A stretch of DNA of 13,639 nt from Cristatella mucedo (taxonomy: Eukaryota; Bryozoa; Phylactolaemata; Cristatellidae). Position 1 is the first letter of the stretch; every line of letters begins with the position of its first letter. Both the position numbers and the translations under genes were made by a program. The DNA lies in NCBI GenBank assembly GCA_009760855.2, contig WPIO01000661.1:1-13639 (forward strand). The letters are read 5' to 3'. This document shows positions 1 to 9,429 of this stretch, in pieces. A model generated the notes under the pieces. It was not told where the DNA came from, made no database searches, and saw nothing but the letters and a program-made list of their open reading frames with translations.

Positions 1-124
1 ATTTAAAGTTTCTAGATATTCCGGGATCTGCTGGGAACTCGTGCGAAATGTGTCATTTACGTGCGAAAAGCTTGAAACAAGGTGAAGCACTCTGGTGACA
101 GCCAGCTCACGCTCCGACGTGCAG
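1..124. repeat. Leading monomer of p22 type, before HOR copy A
   Basis: The first monomer carries CCGGGATCTGCTGGG, TGTCATTTACG and the ending GGTGACAGCCAGCTCACG...GACGTGCAG. That combination otherwise marks phase p22 of the HOR (monomers at 2613, 6453, 8815 and 11294). The next monomers (125, 249, 373) then follow p23, p24/p3 and p4. The same order occurs at 8815-9310, so the window probably begins just upstream of the same type of phase jump. The first G of the usual GATTT is cut off by the window edge. Confidence 0.8.
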
Positions 125-496
125 ATTTGAAGTTTCTAGATATTCCGCGATCTGCTGCGAACTCGTGCGACATGTGTTATTCGAGTGCGAAATGCTTGAA
201 ACAAGGTGCAGCACTCTGCTGCCAGCCGGCGCACGCTCCGACATGCAGATTTAAAGTTTCTAGATATTTTGCGATCAGCTGCGAACTCGTGCGAAACGTG
301 TTATTCGAGTGCGAAATGCTCAAATCAAGGTTTGCCACTCTGCTGCAAGCCGGCGCACACTCCGACATGCAGATTTGAAGTTTGTAGATATTCAGCGATC
401 TGCTGCGAACTCGTGCGAAATGTGTTATTTACGTGCGAAAAGCTTGAAACAAGGTGAAGCCCTTTGGTGACAACCAGCGCACGCTCCGACATGCAG

Positions 497-623
497 ATTT
501 GAAGTTACTAGATATTCCAAGATCTGCTGCAAAGTCGTGCGAAATGTGTTATTTACGTTTAAAACGCTTGAACCAGGTGCAGCACTCTGTTGCCAGCCAG
601 CCAGCAATCACTCCGACATGCAG
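497..623. repeat. p5 monomer with CCAG expansion (127 bp)
   Basis: The tail reads GCCAGCCAGCCAGCAATCAC, one CCAG more than the same phase in copy B (4348-4470, GTTACCAGCCAGCAATCAC). The 4-bp unit is a short tandem tract present in every monomer at positions 97-105, and this is the clearest case of a change in its copy number. The shift of offset A-to-B from 3851 to 3847 falls here. Confidence 0.85.
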
Positions 624-1867
624 ATTTAAAGTTTCTAGATATTCCGCGATCTGCTGCGAACTCGTGCGAAATGTGTTATTTCCGTGCGAAAAGCTTGAAA
701 CAAGGTAAAGCACTCTGCGGCCAGCCAGCCCACGCTCCGACATGCAGATTTGAAGTTTCTAGACATTCGGCGTTCTACTGTGAACTCGTGCGAAATGTGT
801 TATATACGAGCGAAATGCTTGAAACAAGGTGCAGTACTTTGCAGCCAGTCAGTGCACGCTCCGACGAGCAGATTTGAAGTTTCTGGATATTCCGCGATCT
901 GCTGCGAACTCGTGCGAAATGTGTTATTGACGTTCGAAATGCTTGAAACAAGGTGCAGCACTCTGTAGCCAGCCAGCTCACGCTTCGACATGCAGATTTG
1001 AAGTTTCTAGATATTCCGGGATCTTCTGGGAACTCATGCGAAACGTGTTATTTACGTGCGAAAAGCTTAAAACAAGGTGAAGCACTCTGCTGCCAGCCAG
1101 CCCACGCTCCGACATGCAGATTTGAAGTTTCTAGACATTCCGCGATCTGCTGCTAACTCGTGCGAAATGTGTTATTTACGTGCGAAATACTTGAAACAAG
1201 GTGCAGCACTCTGCTGCCAGCAAGCTCACGCTCCGACATGCAGCTTTAAAGTTCCTAGATATTCCGCGATCTGCTGCGAACTCGTGCGAAATGTGTTATT
1301 TACGTTCAAAACGCTTGAACCAGGTGCAGCACTCTGTTGCTAGCCAGCGCACACTCCGACATGCAGATTTAAAGTTTCTAGATATTCCGGCGATCTGCTG
1401 GGAACTCGTGCGAAATGTGTTATTTACGTGCGAAAAGCTAGAAACAAGGTGAAGCACTCAGGTGACAGCCAGCACACACTCCGACAAGCAGATTTTAGTT
1501 TCTAGATATTCCAGGATCTGCTGGGAACTCGTGCGAAATGTGTTATTTACGTGCGAAAAGCTAAAAAAACAAGGTGAAGCACTCAGGTGACAGCGAGCGC
1601 ACGCTCCGACATGCAGATTTGAAGTTTCTAGATATTCCGCGATCTGCTCAGATTTTCGTGCGAAATGTGGTATTTACGTGCGAAAAGCTTGAAACAAGGT
1701 GAAGCCCTTTGATGACAGCCAGCACACGCTCCGACATGTAGATTTGAAGTTTCTAGATATTCCGTGATCTGCTGGGAACTCGTGCAAAATGTGTTTTTTT
1801 CGAGTGCGAAATGCTTGAAACAAGGTACAGCACTCAGATGCCAGCCAGCTCACGCTCCGACATGTAG

Positions 1868-2488
1868 ATTTGAAGTTCCTAGATATTCGGCGTTCTACTG
1901 TGAACTCGTGCGAAATGTATTATTTCCGTGCGAAATACTTGAAACAAGGTGCAGCACTCTGCTGTCAGCCAGCGCACGCTCCGACAAGCAGATTTGAAGT
2001 TTCCGGTTATTCGGCGATCTACTGCGAAACTCGTGCGACATGTGTTATTCGAGTCCGAAATGCTCAAAATAAGGTGCAGCACTCAGCTGCCAGCCAGCTC
2101 ACGCTCCTACATGTAGATTTGAAGTTTCTAGATATTCGGCGTTCTACTGTGAACTCGTGCGAAATGTGTTATTTCCGTGCGAAATACTTGAAACAAGGTG
2201 CAGCACTCTGCTGTCAGCCAGCGCACGCTCCGACAAGCAGATTTGAAGTTTCTGGTTATTCGGCGATCTACTGCGAACTCGTGCGACATGTGTTATTCGA
2301 GTCCGAAATGCTCAAAATAAGGTGCAGCACTCAGCTGCCAGCCAGCTCACGCTCCGACATGTAGATTTGAAGTTCCTAGATATTCGGCGTTCTACTGTGA
2401 ACTCGTGCGAAATGTGTTATTTACGTGCGAAATGCTTAAAACATGGTGAAGCCCTTTAGTGACAGCCAGCCCACTCTCCGACGAGCAG
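1868..2488. repeat. p16-p20 alternating-dimer subarray, copy A
   Basis: Five monomers alternate between two types. The odd members (1868, 2117, 2365) carry CTAGATATTCGGCGTTCTACTGTGA. The even members (1992, 2241) carry GGTTATTCGGCGATCTACTGCGA, with TCGAGTCCGAAATGCTCAAAATAAGG. The dimer period is 248-249 bp. The extra A in GAAACTCG near 2026 is absent from the corresponding monomers in B and D. The alternation shows a local dimer amplification nested inside the 31-mer. Confidence 0.85.
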
Positions 2489-5400
2489 ATTTGAAGTTTC
2501 TAGATATTACGTGATCTGCTGGGAACTCGTGCAAAATTGGTTAATCGAGTGCGAAAAGCTTGAAACAAGGTACAGCACTCTGCTGCCTGCCAGCCCACAC
2601 TCCGACACCTAGATTTGAAGTTTCTAGATATTCCGGGATCTGCTGGGAACTCGTGCGAAATGTGTCATTTACGTGCGAAAAGCTTGAAACAAGGTGAAGC
2701 ACTCTGGTGACAGCCAGCTCACGCTCCGACGTGCAGATTTGAAGTTTCTAGATATTCCGCGATCTGCTGCGAACTCGTGCGACATGTGTTATTCGAGTGC
2801 GAAATGCTTGAAAAACAAGGTGCAGCACTCTGCTGCCAGCCGGCGCACGCTCCGACATGCAGATTTAAAGTTTCTAGATATTTTGCGATCAGCTGCGAAC
2901 TCGTGCGAAACGTATTATTCGAGTGCGAAATGCTTAAATCAAGGTTTGGCACTCTGCTGCAAGCCGGCGCACACTCCGACATGCAGATTTGAAGTTTGTA
3001 GATATTCCGGGATCTGCTGGGAACTCGTGCGAAATGTGTCATTTACGTGCGAAAAGCTTGAAACAAGGTGAAGCCCTTTGTTGACAGCGAGCTCACGCTC
3101 CGACATGTAGATTTGAAGTTTCTAGATATTCCGTGATCTGCTGGGAACTCGTGCAAAATGTGTTATTCGAGTGCGAAATACTTGAAACAAGGTACAGCAC
3201 TCTGCTGCCAGCCAGCTCACGCTCCGACATGCAGATTTGAAGTTTCTAGATTTCCGCGATCTGCTACGAACTCGTGCGAAATGTGTTATTTACGCGCCAA
3301 ATGCTTGAAACAAGGTGCAGCAGTCTGCTGCCAGCCAGCTCACGCTCCGACACCAAGATTCAAAGTTTCTAGATATTCCGCGATCTGCTGCGAACTCGTG
3401 CTAAATGTGTTATTTACGTGCGAAAAGCTTGAAACAAGGTGCAGCACTCTGCTGCCAACCAGCTCACGCTCCGACAAGCAGATTTGAAGTTTCTGGATAT
3501 TCTGCGATCTTCTGCTAACTCGTGCGAAATGTGTTATTTACGTGCGAAATACTTGAAACAAGGTGCAGCACTCTGCTGCCAGCAAGCTCACGCTCCGACA
3601 TGCAGCTTTAAAGTTCCTAGATATTCCGCGATCTGCTGCGAACTCGTGCGAAATGTGTTATTTACGTTCAAAACGCTTGAACCAGGTGCAGCACTCTGTT
3701 GCTAGCCAGCGCACACTCCGACATGCAGATTTAAAGTTTCTAGATATTCCGGGATCTGCTGGGAACTCGTGCGAAATGTGTTATTTACGTGCGAAAAGCT
3801 AGAAACAAGGTGAAGCACTCAGGTGACAGCCAGCACACACTCCGACAAGCAGATTTTAGTTTCTAGATATTCCAGGATCTGCTGGGAACTCGTGCGAAAT
3901 GTGTTATTTACGTGCGAAAAGCTAGAAACAAGGTAAAGCACTCAGGTGACAGCCAGCGCACGCTCCGACATGCAGATTTGAAGTTTCTAGATATTCCGCG
4001 ATCTGCTGCGAACTCGTGCGAAATGTGTTATTCGAGTGCGAAATGCTTGAAACAAGGTGCAGCACTCTGCTGCCAGCCAGCGCACGCTCCGACATGCAGA
4101 TTTAAAGTTTCTAGATATTTTGCGATCAGCTGCGAACTCGTGCGAAACGTGTTATTCGAGTGCGAAATGCTCAAATCAAGGTTTGCCACTCTGCTGCAAG
4201 CCGGCGCACACTCCGACATGCAGATTTGAAGTTTGTAGATATTCAGCGATCTGCTGCGAACTCGTGCGAAATGTGTTATTTACGTGCGAAAAGCTTGAAA
4301 CAAGGTGAAGCCCTTTGGTGACAGCCAGCGCACGCTCCGACATGCAGATTTGAAGTTTCTAGATATTCCGCGATCTGCTGCAAAGTCGTGCGAAATGTGT
4401 TATTTACGTTTAAAACGCTTGAACCAGGTGCAGCACTCTGTTACCAGCCAGCAATCACTCCGACATGCAGATTTAAAGTTTCTAGATATTCCGCGATCTG
4501 CTGCGAACTCGTGCGAAATGTGTTATTTCCGTGCGAAAAGCTTGAAACAAGGTAAAGCACTCTGCGGCCAGCCAGCCCACGCTCCGACATGCAGATTTGA
4601 AGTTTCTAGACATTCGGCGTTCTACTGTGAACTCGTGCGAAATGTGTTATATACGAGCGAAATGCTTGAAACAAGGTGCAGTACTTTGCAGCCAGCCAGC
4701 GCACGCTCCGACGAGCAGATTTGAAGTTTCTGGATATTCCGCGATCTGCTGCGAACTCGTGCGAAATGTGTTATTGACGTTCGAAATGCTTGAAACAAGG
4801 TGCAGCACTCTGTAGCCAGCCAGCTCAAGCTTCGACATGCAGATTTGAAGTTTCTAGATATTCCGGGATCTTCTGGGAACTCATGCGAAACGTGTTATTT
4901 ACGTGCGAAAAGCTTAAAACAAGGTGAAGCACTCTGCTGCCAGCCAGCCCACGCTCCGACATGCAGATTTGAAGTTTCTAGACATTCCGCGATCTGCTGC
5001 TAACTCGTGCGAAATGTGTTATTTACGTGCGAAATACTTGAAACAAGGTGCAGCACTCTGCTGCCAGCAAGCTCACGCTCCGACATGCAGCTTTAAAGTT
5101 CCTAGATATTCCGCGATCTGCTGCGAACTCGTGCGAAATGTGTTATTTACGTTCAAAACGCTTGAACCAGGTGCAGCACTCTGTTGCTAGCCAGCGCACA
5201 CTCCGACATGCAGATTTAAAGTTTCTAGATATTCCGGGATCTGCTGGGAACTCGTGCGAAATGTGTTATTTACGTGCGAAAAGCTAGAAACAAGGTGAAG
5301 CACTCAGGTGACAGCCAGCACACACTCCGACAAGCAGATTTTAGTTTCTAGATATTCCAGGATCTGCTGGGAACTCGTGCGAAATGTGTTATTTACGTGC

Positions 5401-5708
5401 GAAAAGCTAAAAACAAGGTGAAGCACTCAGGTGACAGCGAGCGCACGCTCCGACATGCAGATTTGAAGTTTCTAGATATTCCGCGATCTGCTCAGATTTC
5501 GTGCGAAATGTGGTATTTACGTGCGAAAAGCTTGAAACAAGGTGAAGCCCTTTGATGACAGCCAGCACACGCTCCGACATGTAGATTTGAAGTTTCTAGA
5601 TATTCCGTGATCTGCTGGGAACTCGTGCAAAATGTGGTTTTCGAGTGCGAAATGCTTGAAACAAGGTACAGCACTCAGATGCCAGCCAGCTCACGCTCCG
5701 ACATGTAG

Positions 5709-6328
5709 ATTTGAAGTTCCTAGATATTCGGCGTTCTACTGTGAACTCGTGCGAAATGTATTATTTCCGTGCGAAATACTTGAAACAAGGTGCAGCACTC
5801 TGCTGTCAGCCAGCGCACGCTCCGACAAGCAGATTTGAAGTTTCCGGTTATTCGGCGATCTACTGCGAACTCGTGCGACATGTGTTATTCGAGTCCGAAA
5901 TGCTCAAAATAAGGTGCAGCACTCAGCTGCCAGCCAGCTCACGCTCCTACATGTAGATTTGAAGTTTCTAGATATTCGGCGTTCTACTGTGAACTCGTGC
6001 GAAATGTGTTATTTCCGTGCGAAATACTTGAAACAAGGTGCAGCACTCTGCTGTCAGCCAGCGCACGCTCCGACAAGCAGATTTGAAGTTTCTGGTTATT
6101 CGGCGATCTACTGCGAACTCGTGCGACATGTGTTATTCGAGTCCGAAATGCTCAAAATAAGGTGCAGCACTCAGCTGCCAGCCAGCTCACGCTCCGACAT
6201 GTAGATTTGAAGTTCCTAGATATTCGGCGTTCTACTGTGAACTCGTGCGAAATGTGTTATTTACGTGCGAAATGCTTAAAACATGGTGAAGCCCTTTAGT
6301 GACAGCCAGCCCACTCTCCGACGAGCAG
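5709..6328. repeat. p16-p20 alternating-dimer subarray, copy B
   Basis: Same alternating types as in copy A, with starts 5709, 5833, 5957, 6081 and 6205 at strict 124-bp spacing. Compared base by base by eye with 10550-11169 over most of its length, I found no difference. The rare CTCCTACATG before 5957 is shared with copies A and D and marks these three copies as one lineage. Confidence 0.87.
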
Positions 6329-7323
6329 ATTTGAAGTTTCTAGATATTACGTGATCTGCTGGGAACTCGTGCAAAATTGGTTAATCGAGTGCGAAAAGCT
6401 TGAAACAAGGTACAGCACTCTGCTGCCTGCCAGCCCACACTCCGACACCTAGATTTGAAGTTTCTAGATATTCCGGGATCTGCTGGGAACTCGTGCGAAA
6501 TGTGTCATTTACGTGCGAAAAGCTTGAAACAAGGTGAAGCACTCTGGTGACAGCCAGCTCACGCTCCGACGTGCAGATTTGAAGTTTCTAGATATTCCGC
6601 GATCTGCTGCGAACTCGTGCGACATGTGTTATTCGAGTGCGAAATGCTTGAAAACAAGGTGCAGCACTCTGCTGCCAGCCGGCGCACGCTCCGACATGCA
6701 GATTTAAAGTTTCTAGATATTTTGCGATCAGCTGCGAACTCGTGCGAAAACGTATTATTCGAGTGCGAAATGCTTAAATCAAGGTTTGGCACTCTGCTGC
6801 AAGCCGGCGCACACTCCGACATGCAGATTTGAAGTTTGTAGATATTCCGGGATCTGCTGGGAACTCGTGCGAAATGTGTCATTTACGTGCGAAAAGCTTG
6901 AAACAAGGTGAAGCCCTTTGTTGACAGCGAGCTCACGCTCCGACATGTAGATTTGAAGTTTCTAGATATTCCGTGATCTGCTGGGAACTCGTGCAAAAAA
7001 TGTGTTATTCGAGTGCGAAATACTTGAAACAAGGTACAGCACTCTGCTGCCAGCCAGCTCACGCTCCGACATGCAGATTTAAAGTTTCTAGATTTCCGCG
7101 ATCTGCTGCGAACTCGTGCGAAATGTGTTATTTACGCGCCAAATGCTTGAAACAAGGTGCAGCAGTCTGCTGCCAGCCAGCTCACGCTCCGACACCAAGA
7201 TTCAAAGTTTCTAGATATTCCGCGATCTGCTGCGAACTCGTGCTAAATGTGTTATTTACGTGCGAAAAGCTTGAAACAAGGTGAAGCACTCTGCTGCCAG
7301 CCAGCTCACGCTCCGACAAGCAG

Positions 7324-7452
7324 ATTTGAAGTTTCTGGATATTCTGCGATCTTCTGCTAACTCGTGCGAAATGAGTTATTTACGTGCGAAATACTTGAAA
7401 CAAGGTGCAGCACTCTGCTGCCAGCAGCTCAGCTCCGACATCCGACATGCAG
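7324..7452. repeat. 129-bp p29 monomer with clustered microindels
   Basis: Compared with p29 in copy A (3482-3605), the tail has lost one A from CAAGCTC and one C from CACGCTCC, and has gained a 7-bp tandem copy of TCCGACA (7434-7440 and 7441-7447). The net change is +5 bp. Three events within about 25 bp in a monomer whose neighbours are clean suggest a repaired break or a poorly resolved assembly patch. Confidence 0.85.
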
Positions 7453-7699
7453 CTTTAAAGTTCCTAGATATTCCGCGATCTGCTGCGAACTCGTGCGAAA
7501 TGTGTTATTTACGTTCAAAACGCTTGAACCAGGTGCAGCACTCTGTTGCCAGCCGGCGCACACTCCGACATGCAGATTTAAAGTTTCTAGATATTCCGGG
7601 ATCTGCTGGGAACTCGTGCGAAATGTGTTATTTACGTGCGAAAAGCTAGAAACAAGGTGAAGCACTCAGGTGACAGCCAGCGCACACTCCGACAAGCAG

Positions 7700-7822
7700 A
7701 TTTTAGTTTCTAGATATTCCGTGATCTGCTGGGAACTCGTGCGAAATGTGTTATTTACGTGCGAAAAGCTAAAAACAAGGTGAAGCACTCAGGTGACAGC
7801 CAGCGCACGCTCCGACATGCAG
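7700..7822. repeat. Hybrid p13/p32 monomer at phase jump B to C
   Basis: This monomer begins ATTTTAGTTTCTAG like p13 and p32 and ends GCTAAAAACAAGG like p13 (1492, 5338). It is preceded by p31 (7576) but followed by p14 (7823) rather than by a p2-type monomer as at 3976. The p13 and p32 monomers are paralogues, so pairing between them out of register explains a jump of about 19 phases without breaking the 124-bp spacing. The exact exchange point inside the monomer cannot be fixed by eye. Confidence 0.78.
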
Positions 7823-9062
7823 ATTTTAAGTTTCTAGATATTCCGCGATCTGCTGCGATTTCGTGCGAAATGTGGTATTTACGTGCGAAAAGCTTGAAAC
7901 AAGGTGAAGCCCTTTGATGACAGCCAGCACACGCTCCGACATGTAGATTTGAAGTTTCTAGATATTCCGTGATCTGCTGGGAACTCGTGCAAAATGTGGT
8001 TTTCGAGTGCGAAATGCTTAAAACAAGGTACAACACTCAGCTGCCAGCCAGCTCACGCTCCGACATGTAGATTTGAAGTTCCTAGATATTCGGCGTTCTA
8101 CTGTGAACTCGTGCGACATGTGTTATTTCCGTGCGAAATACTTGAAACAAGGTGCAGCACTCAGCTGTCAGCCAGGGCACGCTCCGACAAGCAGATTTGA
8201 AGTTTCTGGTTATTCGGCGATCTACTGCGAACTCGTGCGACATGTGTTATTCGAGTCCGAAATGCTCAAAATAAGGTGCAGCACTCAGCTACCAGCCAGC
8301 TCACGCTCCGACATGTAGATTTGAAGTTCCTAGATATTCGGCGTTCTACTGTGAACTCGTGCGAAATGTGTTATTTCCGTGCGAAATACTTGAAACAAGG
8401 TGCAGCACTCTGCTGTCAGCCAGAGCACGCTCCGACAAGAAGATTTGAAGTTTCTGGTTATTCGGCGATCTACTGCGAACTCGAGCGACATGTGTCATTC
8501 GAGTCCGAAATGCTCAAAATAAGGTGCAGCACTCAGCTGCCAGCCAGCTCACGCTCCGACATGTAGATTTGAAGTTCCTAGATATTCGGCGTTCTACTGT
8601 GAACTCGTGCGAAATGTGTTATTTACGTGCGAAATGCTTAAAACAAGGTGAAGCCCTTTGGTGACAGCCAGCCCACTCTCCGACGAGCAGATTTGAAGTT
8701 TCTAGATATTACGTGATCTGCTGGGAACTCGTGCGACATGTGTTATTCGAGTGCGAAAAGCTTGAAACAAGGTACAGCACTCTGCTGCCAGCCAGCCCAC
8801 ACTCCGACACCTAGATTTGAAGTTTCTAGATATTCCGGGATCTGCTGGGAACTCGTGCGAAATGTGTCATTTACGTGCGAAAAGCTTGAAACAAGGTGAA
8901 GCACTCTGGTGACAGCCAGCTCACGCTCCGACGTGCAGATTTGAAGTTTCTAGATATTCCGCGATCTGCTGCGAACTCGTGCGACATGTGTTATTCGAGT
9001 GCGAAATGCTTGAAACAAGGTGCAGCACTCTGCTGCCAGCCGGCGCACGCTCCGACATGCAG
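7823..9062. repeat. Truncated, divergent HOR copy C (p14-p23, 10 monomers)
   Basis: Ten monomers (7823, 7947, 8071, 8195, 8319, 8443, 8567, 8691, 8815, 8939) follow HOR phases p14 to p23. Phases p2-p13 are missing on the left and p24-p32 on the right. Unlike A, B and D, which share rare changes, copy C lacks many of them. It has GCTCCGACATG where the others read GCTCCTACATG. It has AACAAGGTGAAGCCCTTTGG where the others read AACATGGTGAAGCCCTTTAG. It has GTGCGACATGTGTTATTCG where the others read GTGCAAAATTGGTTAATCG. It also has private changes: GCCAGGGCACG, GCCAGAGCACG, ACAAGAAGATTT and CTCGAGCGAC. It is therefore a separate HOR lineage rather than a recent copy. Confidence 0.85.
8071..8690. 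repeat. p16-p20 alternating-dimer subarray, divergent copy C
   Basis: Starts 8071, 8195, 8319, 8443 and 8567. The same alternation is present, so the dimer amplification predates the split of copy C. This copy lacks the shared CTCCTACATG and has private substitutions: GCGACATGTGTTATTTCC in 8071, GCCAGGGCACG before 8195, GCCAGAGCACG and ACAAGAAG before 8443, and CTCGAGCGACATGTGTCATTC in 8443. Confidence 0.85.
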
Positions 9063-9186
9063 ATTTAAAGTTTCTAGATATTTTGCGATCAGCTGCGAAC
9101 TCGTGCGAAACGTGTTATTCGAGTGCGAAATGCTCAAATCAAGGTGCAGCACTCTGCTGCAAGCCGGCGCACACTCCGACATGCAG
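9063..9186. repeat. Hybrid p24/p3 monomer at phase jump C to D
   Basis: It begins like both p3 and p24 (ATTTAAAG...TTTTGCGATCAGCTGCG) and carries GCGAAATGCTCAAATCAAGG as in p3 (249, 4100), not CTTAAATCAAGG as in p24 (2863). It is preceded by p22-p23 monomers and followed by p4 (9187, GTTTGTAGATATTCAGCG). It keeps GGTGCAGCAC where p3 has GGTTTGCCAC and p24 has GGTTTGGCAC, so it may preserve the older state of this site. Monomer order matches 1-496. Confidence 0.78.
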
Positions 9187-9310
9187 ATTTGAAGTTTGTA
9201 GATATTCAGCGATCTGCTGCGAACTCGTGCGAAATGTGTTATTTACGTGCGAAAAGCTTGAAACAAGGTGAAGCCCTTTGGTGACAGCCAGCGCACGCTC
9301 CGACATGCAG

Positions 9311-9429
9311 ATTTGAAGTTACTAGATATTCCAAGATCTGCTGCAAAGTCGTGCGAAATGTGTTATTTACGTTTAAAACGCTTGAACTAAAGCACTCTGC
9401 TGCCAGCCAGCCCACGCTCCGACATGCAG
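9311..9429. repeat. Fused p5/p6 monomer (119 bp), one-monomer deletion
   Basis: The left part equals p5 of copy A (GTTACTAGATATTCCAAG, GCAAAGTCG, ACGTTTAAAACGCTTGAAC). After CTTGAAC at 9381-9387 it switches to TAAAGCACTCTGC, the p6 version (compare 700-716). Copy A needs 251 bp for p5 plus p6, while this has 119, a loss of 132 bp. That is one monomer plus about 8 bp, so the 124-bp register is broken here. This explains why offsets to copy A change from 8814 (p4) to 8682 (p7). Confidence 0.85.

Larger units (their letters stand above)
125..3975. repeat. Higher-order repeat copy A (31 monomers, p2-p32)
   Basis: Complete 31-monomer HOR of 3851 bp. Monomer starts: 125, 249, 373, 497, 624, 748, 872, 996, 1120, 1244, 1367, 1492, 1617, 1742, 1868, 1992, 2117, 2241, 2365, 2489, 2613, 2737, 2863, 2987, 3111, 3235, 3358, 3482, 3606, 3729, 3853. 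Most of these monomers have a near-identical partner 3.84-3.85 kb downstream in copy B and 8.68 kb downstream in copy D. Diagnostic marks: p4 reads GTTTGTAGATATTCAGCG, p11 and p30 begin GCAGCTTTAAAG, p13 and p32 begin ATTTTAG, p27 lacks two bases' worth of spacing around TCTAGATTTCC, and p28 begins ATTCAAAG. Copy A has several extra single bases in homopolymers compared with B and D. The first two monomers (125-372) are closer to p23 and p24 than to the start of copy B, so the exact left edge is a matter of definition. Confidence 0.9.
3976..7822. repeat. Higher-order repeat copy B (31 monomers, p2-p32)
   Basis: Second 31-monomer HOR, 3847 bp. Monomer starts: 3976, 4100, 4224, 4348, 4471, 4595, 4719, 4843, 4967, 5091, 5214, 5338, 5461, 5585, 5709, 5833, 5957, 6081, 6205, 6329, 6453, 6577, 6702, 6827, 6951, 7077, 7200, 7324, 7453, 7576, 7700. 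Offsets to copy A are 3851, then 3847, then about 3841, stepping only where small indels occur. Offsets to copy D are a constant 4841 from 5709 to at least 6577. From about 7077 on it departs from A and D: ATTTAAAG at 7077, GAAGCACTCTGCTGCCAGCC before 7324, GAAATGAG near 7370, and GCCAGCCGGCG before 7576. This suggests a conversion or crossover tract in the last kilobase. It ends in a hybrid p13/p32 monomer. Confidence 0.9.

Noticed and set aside
82-378. Recurrent 98-codon frame found again near 8896 and 11375
   Set aside because: Recurrence follows from the HOR itself (p22-p24/p3), not from conserved coding. Single-base indels in other copies (for example 2694 and 6534) destroy it without any sign of constraint.
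1870-2364. Long open frame of 164 codons, cysteine-rich with repeated short motifs
   Set aside because: It crosses four satellite monomers and stays open only because of local indels. The same amino-acid motifs appear in all three registers because 124 bp shifts the frame by one per monomer. There is no consistent protein, start context or codon signal.
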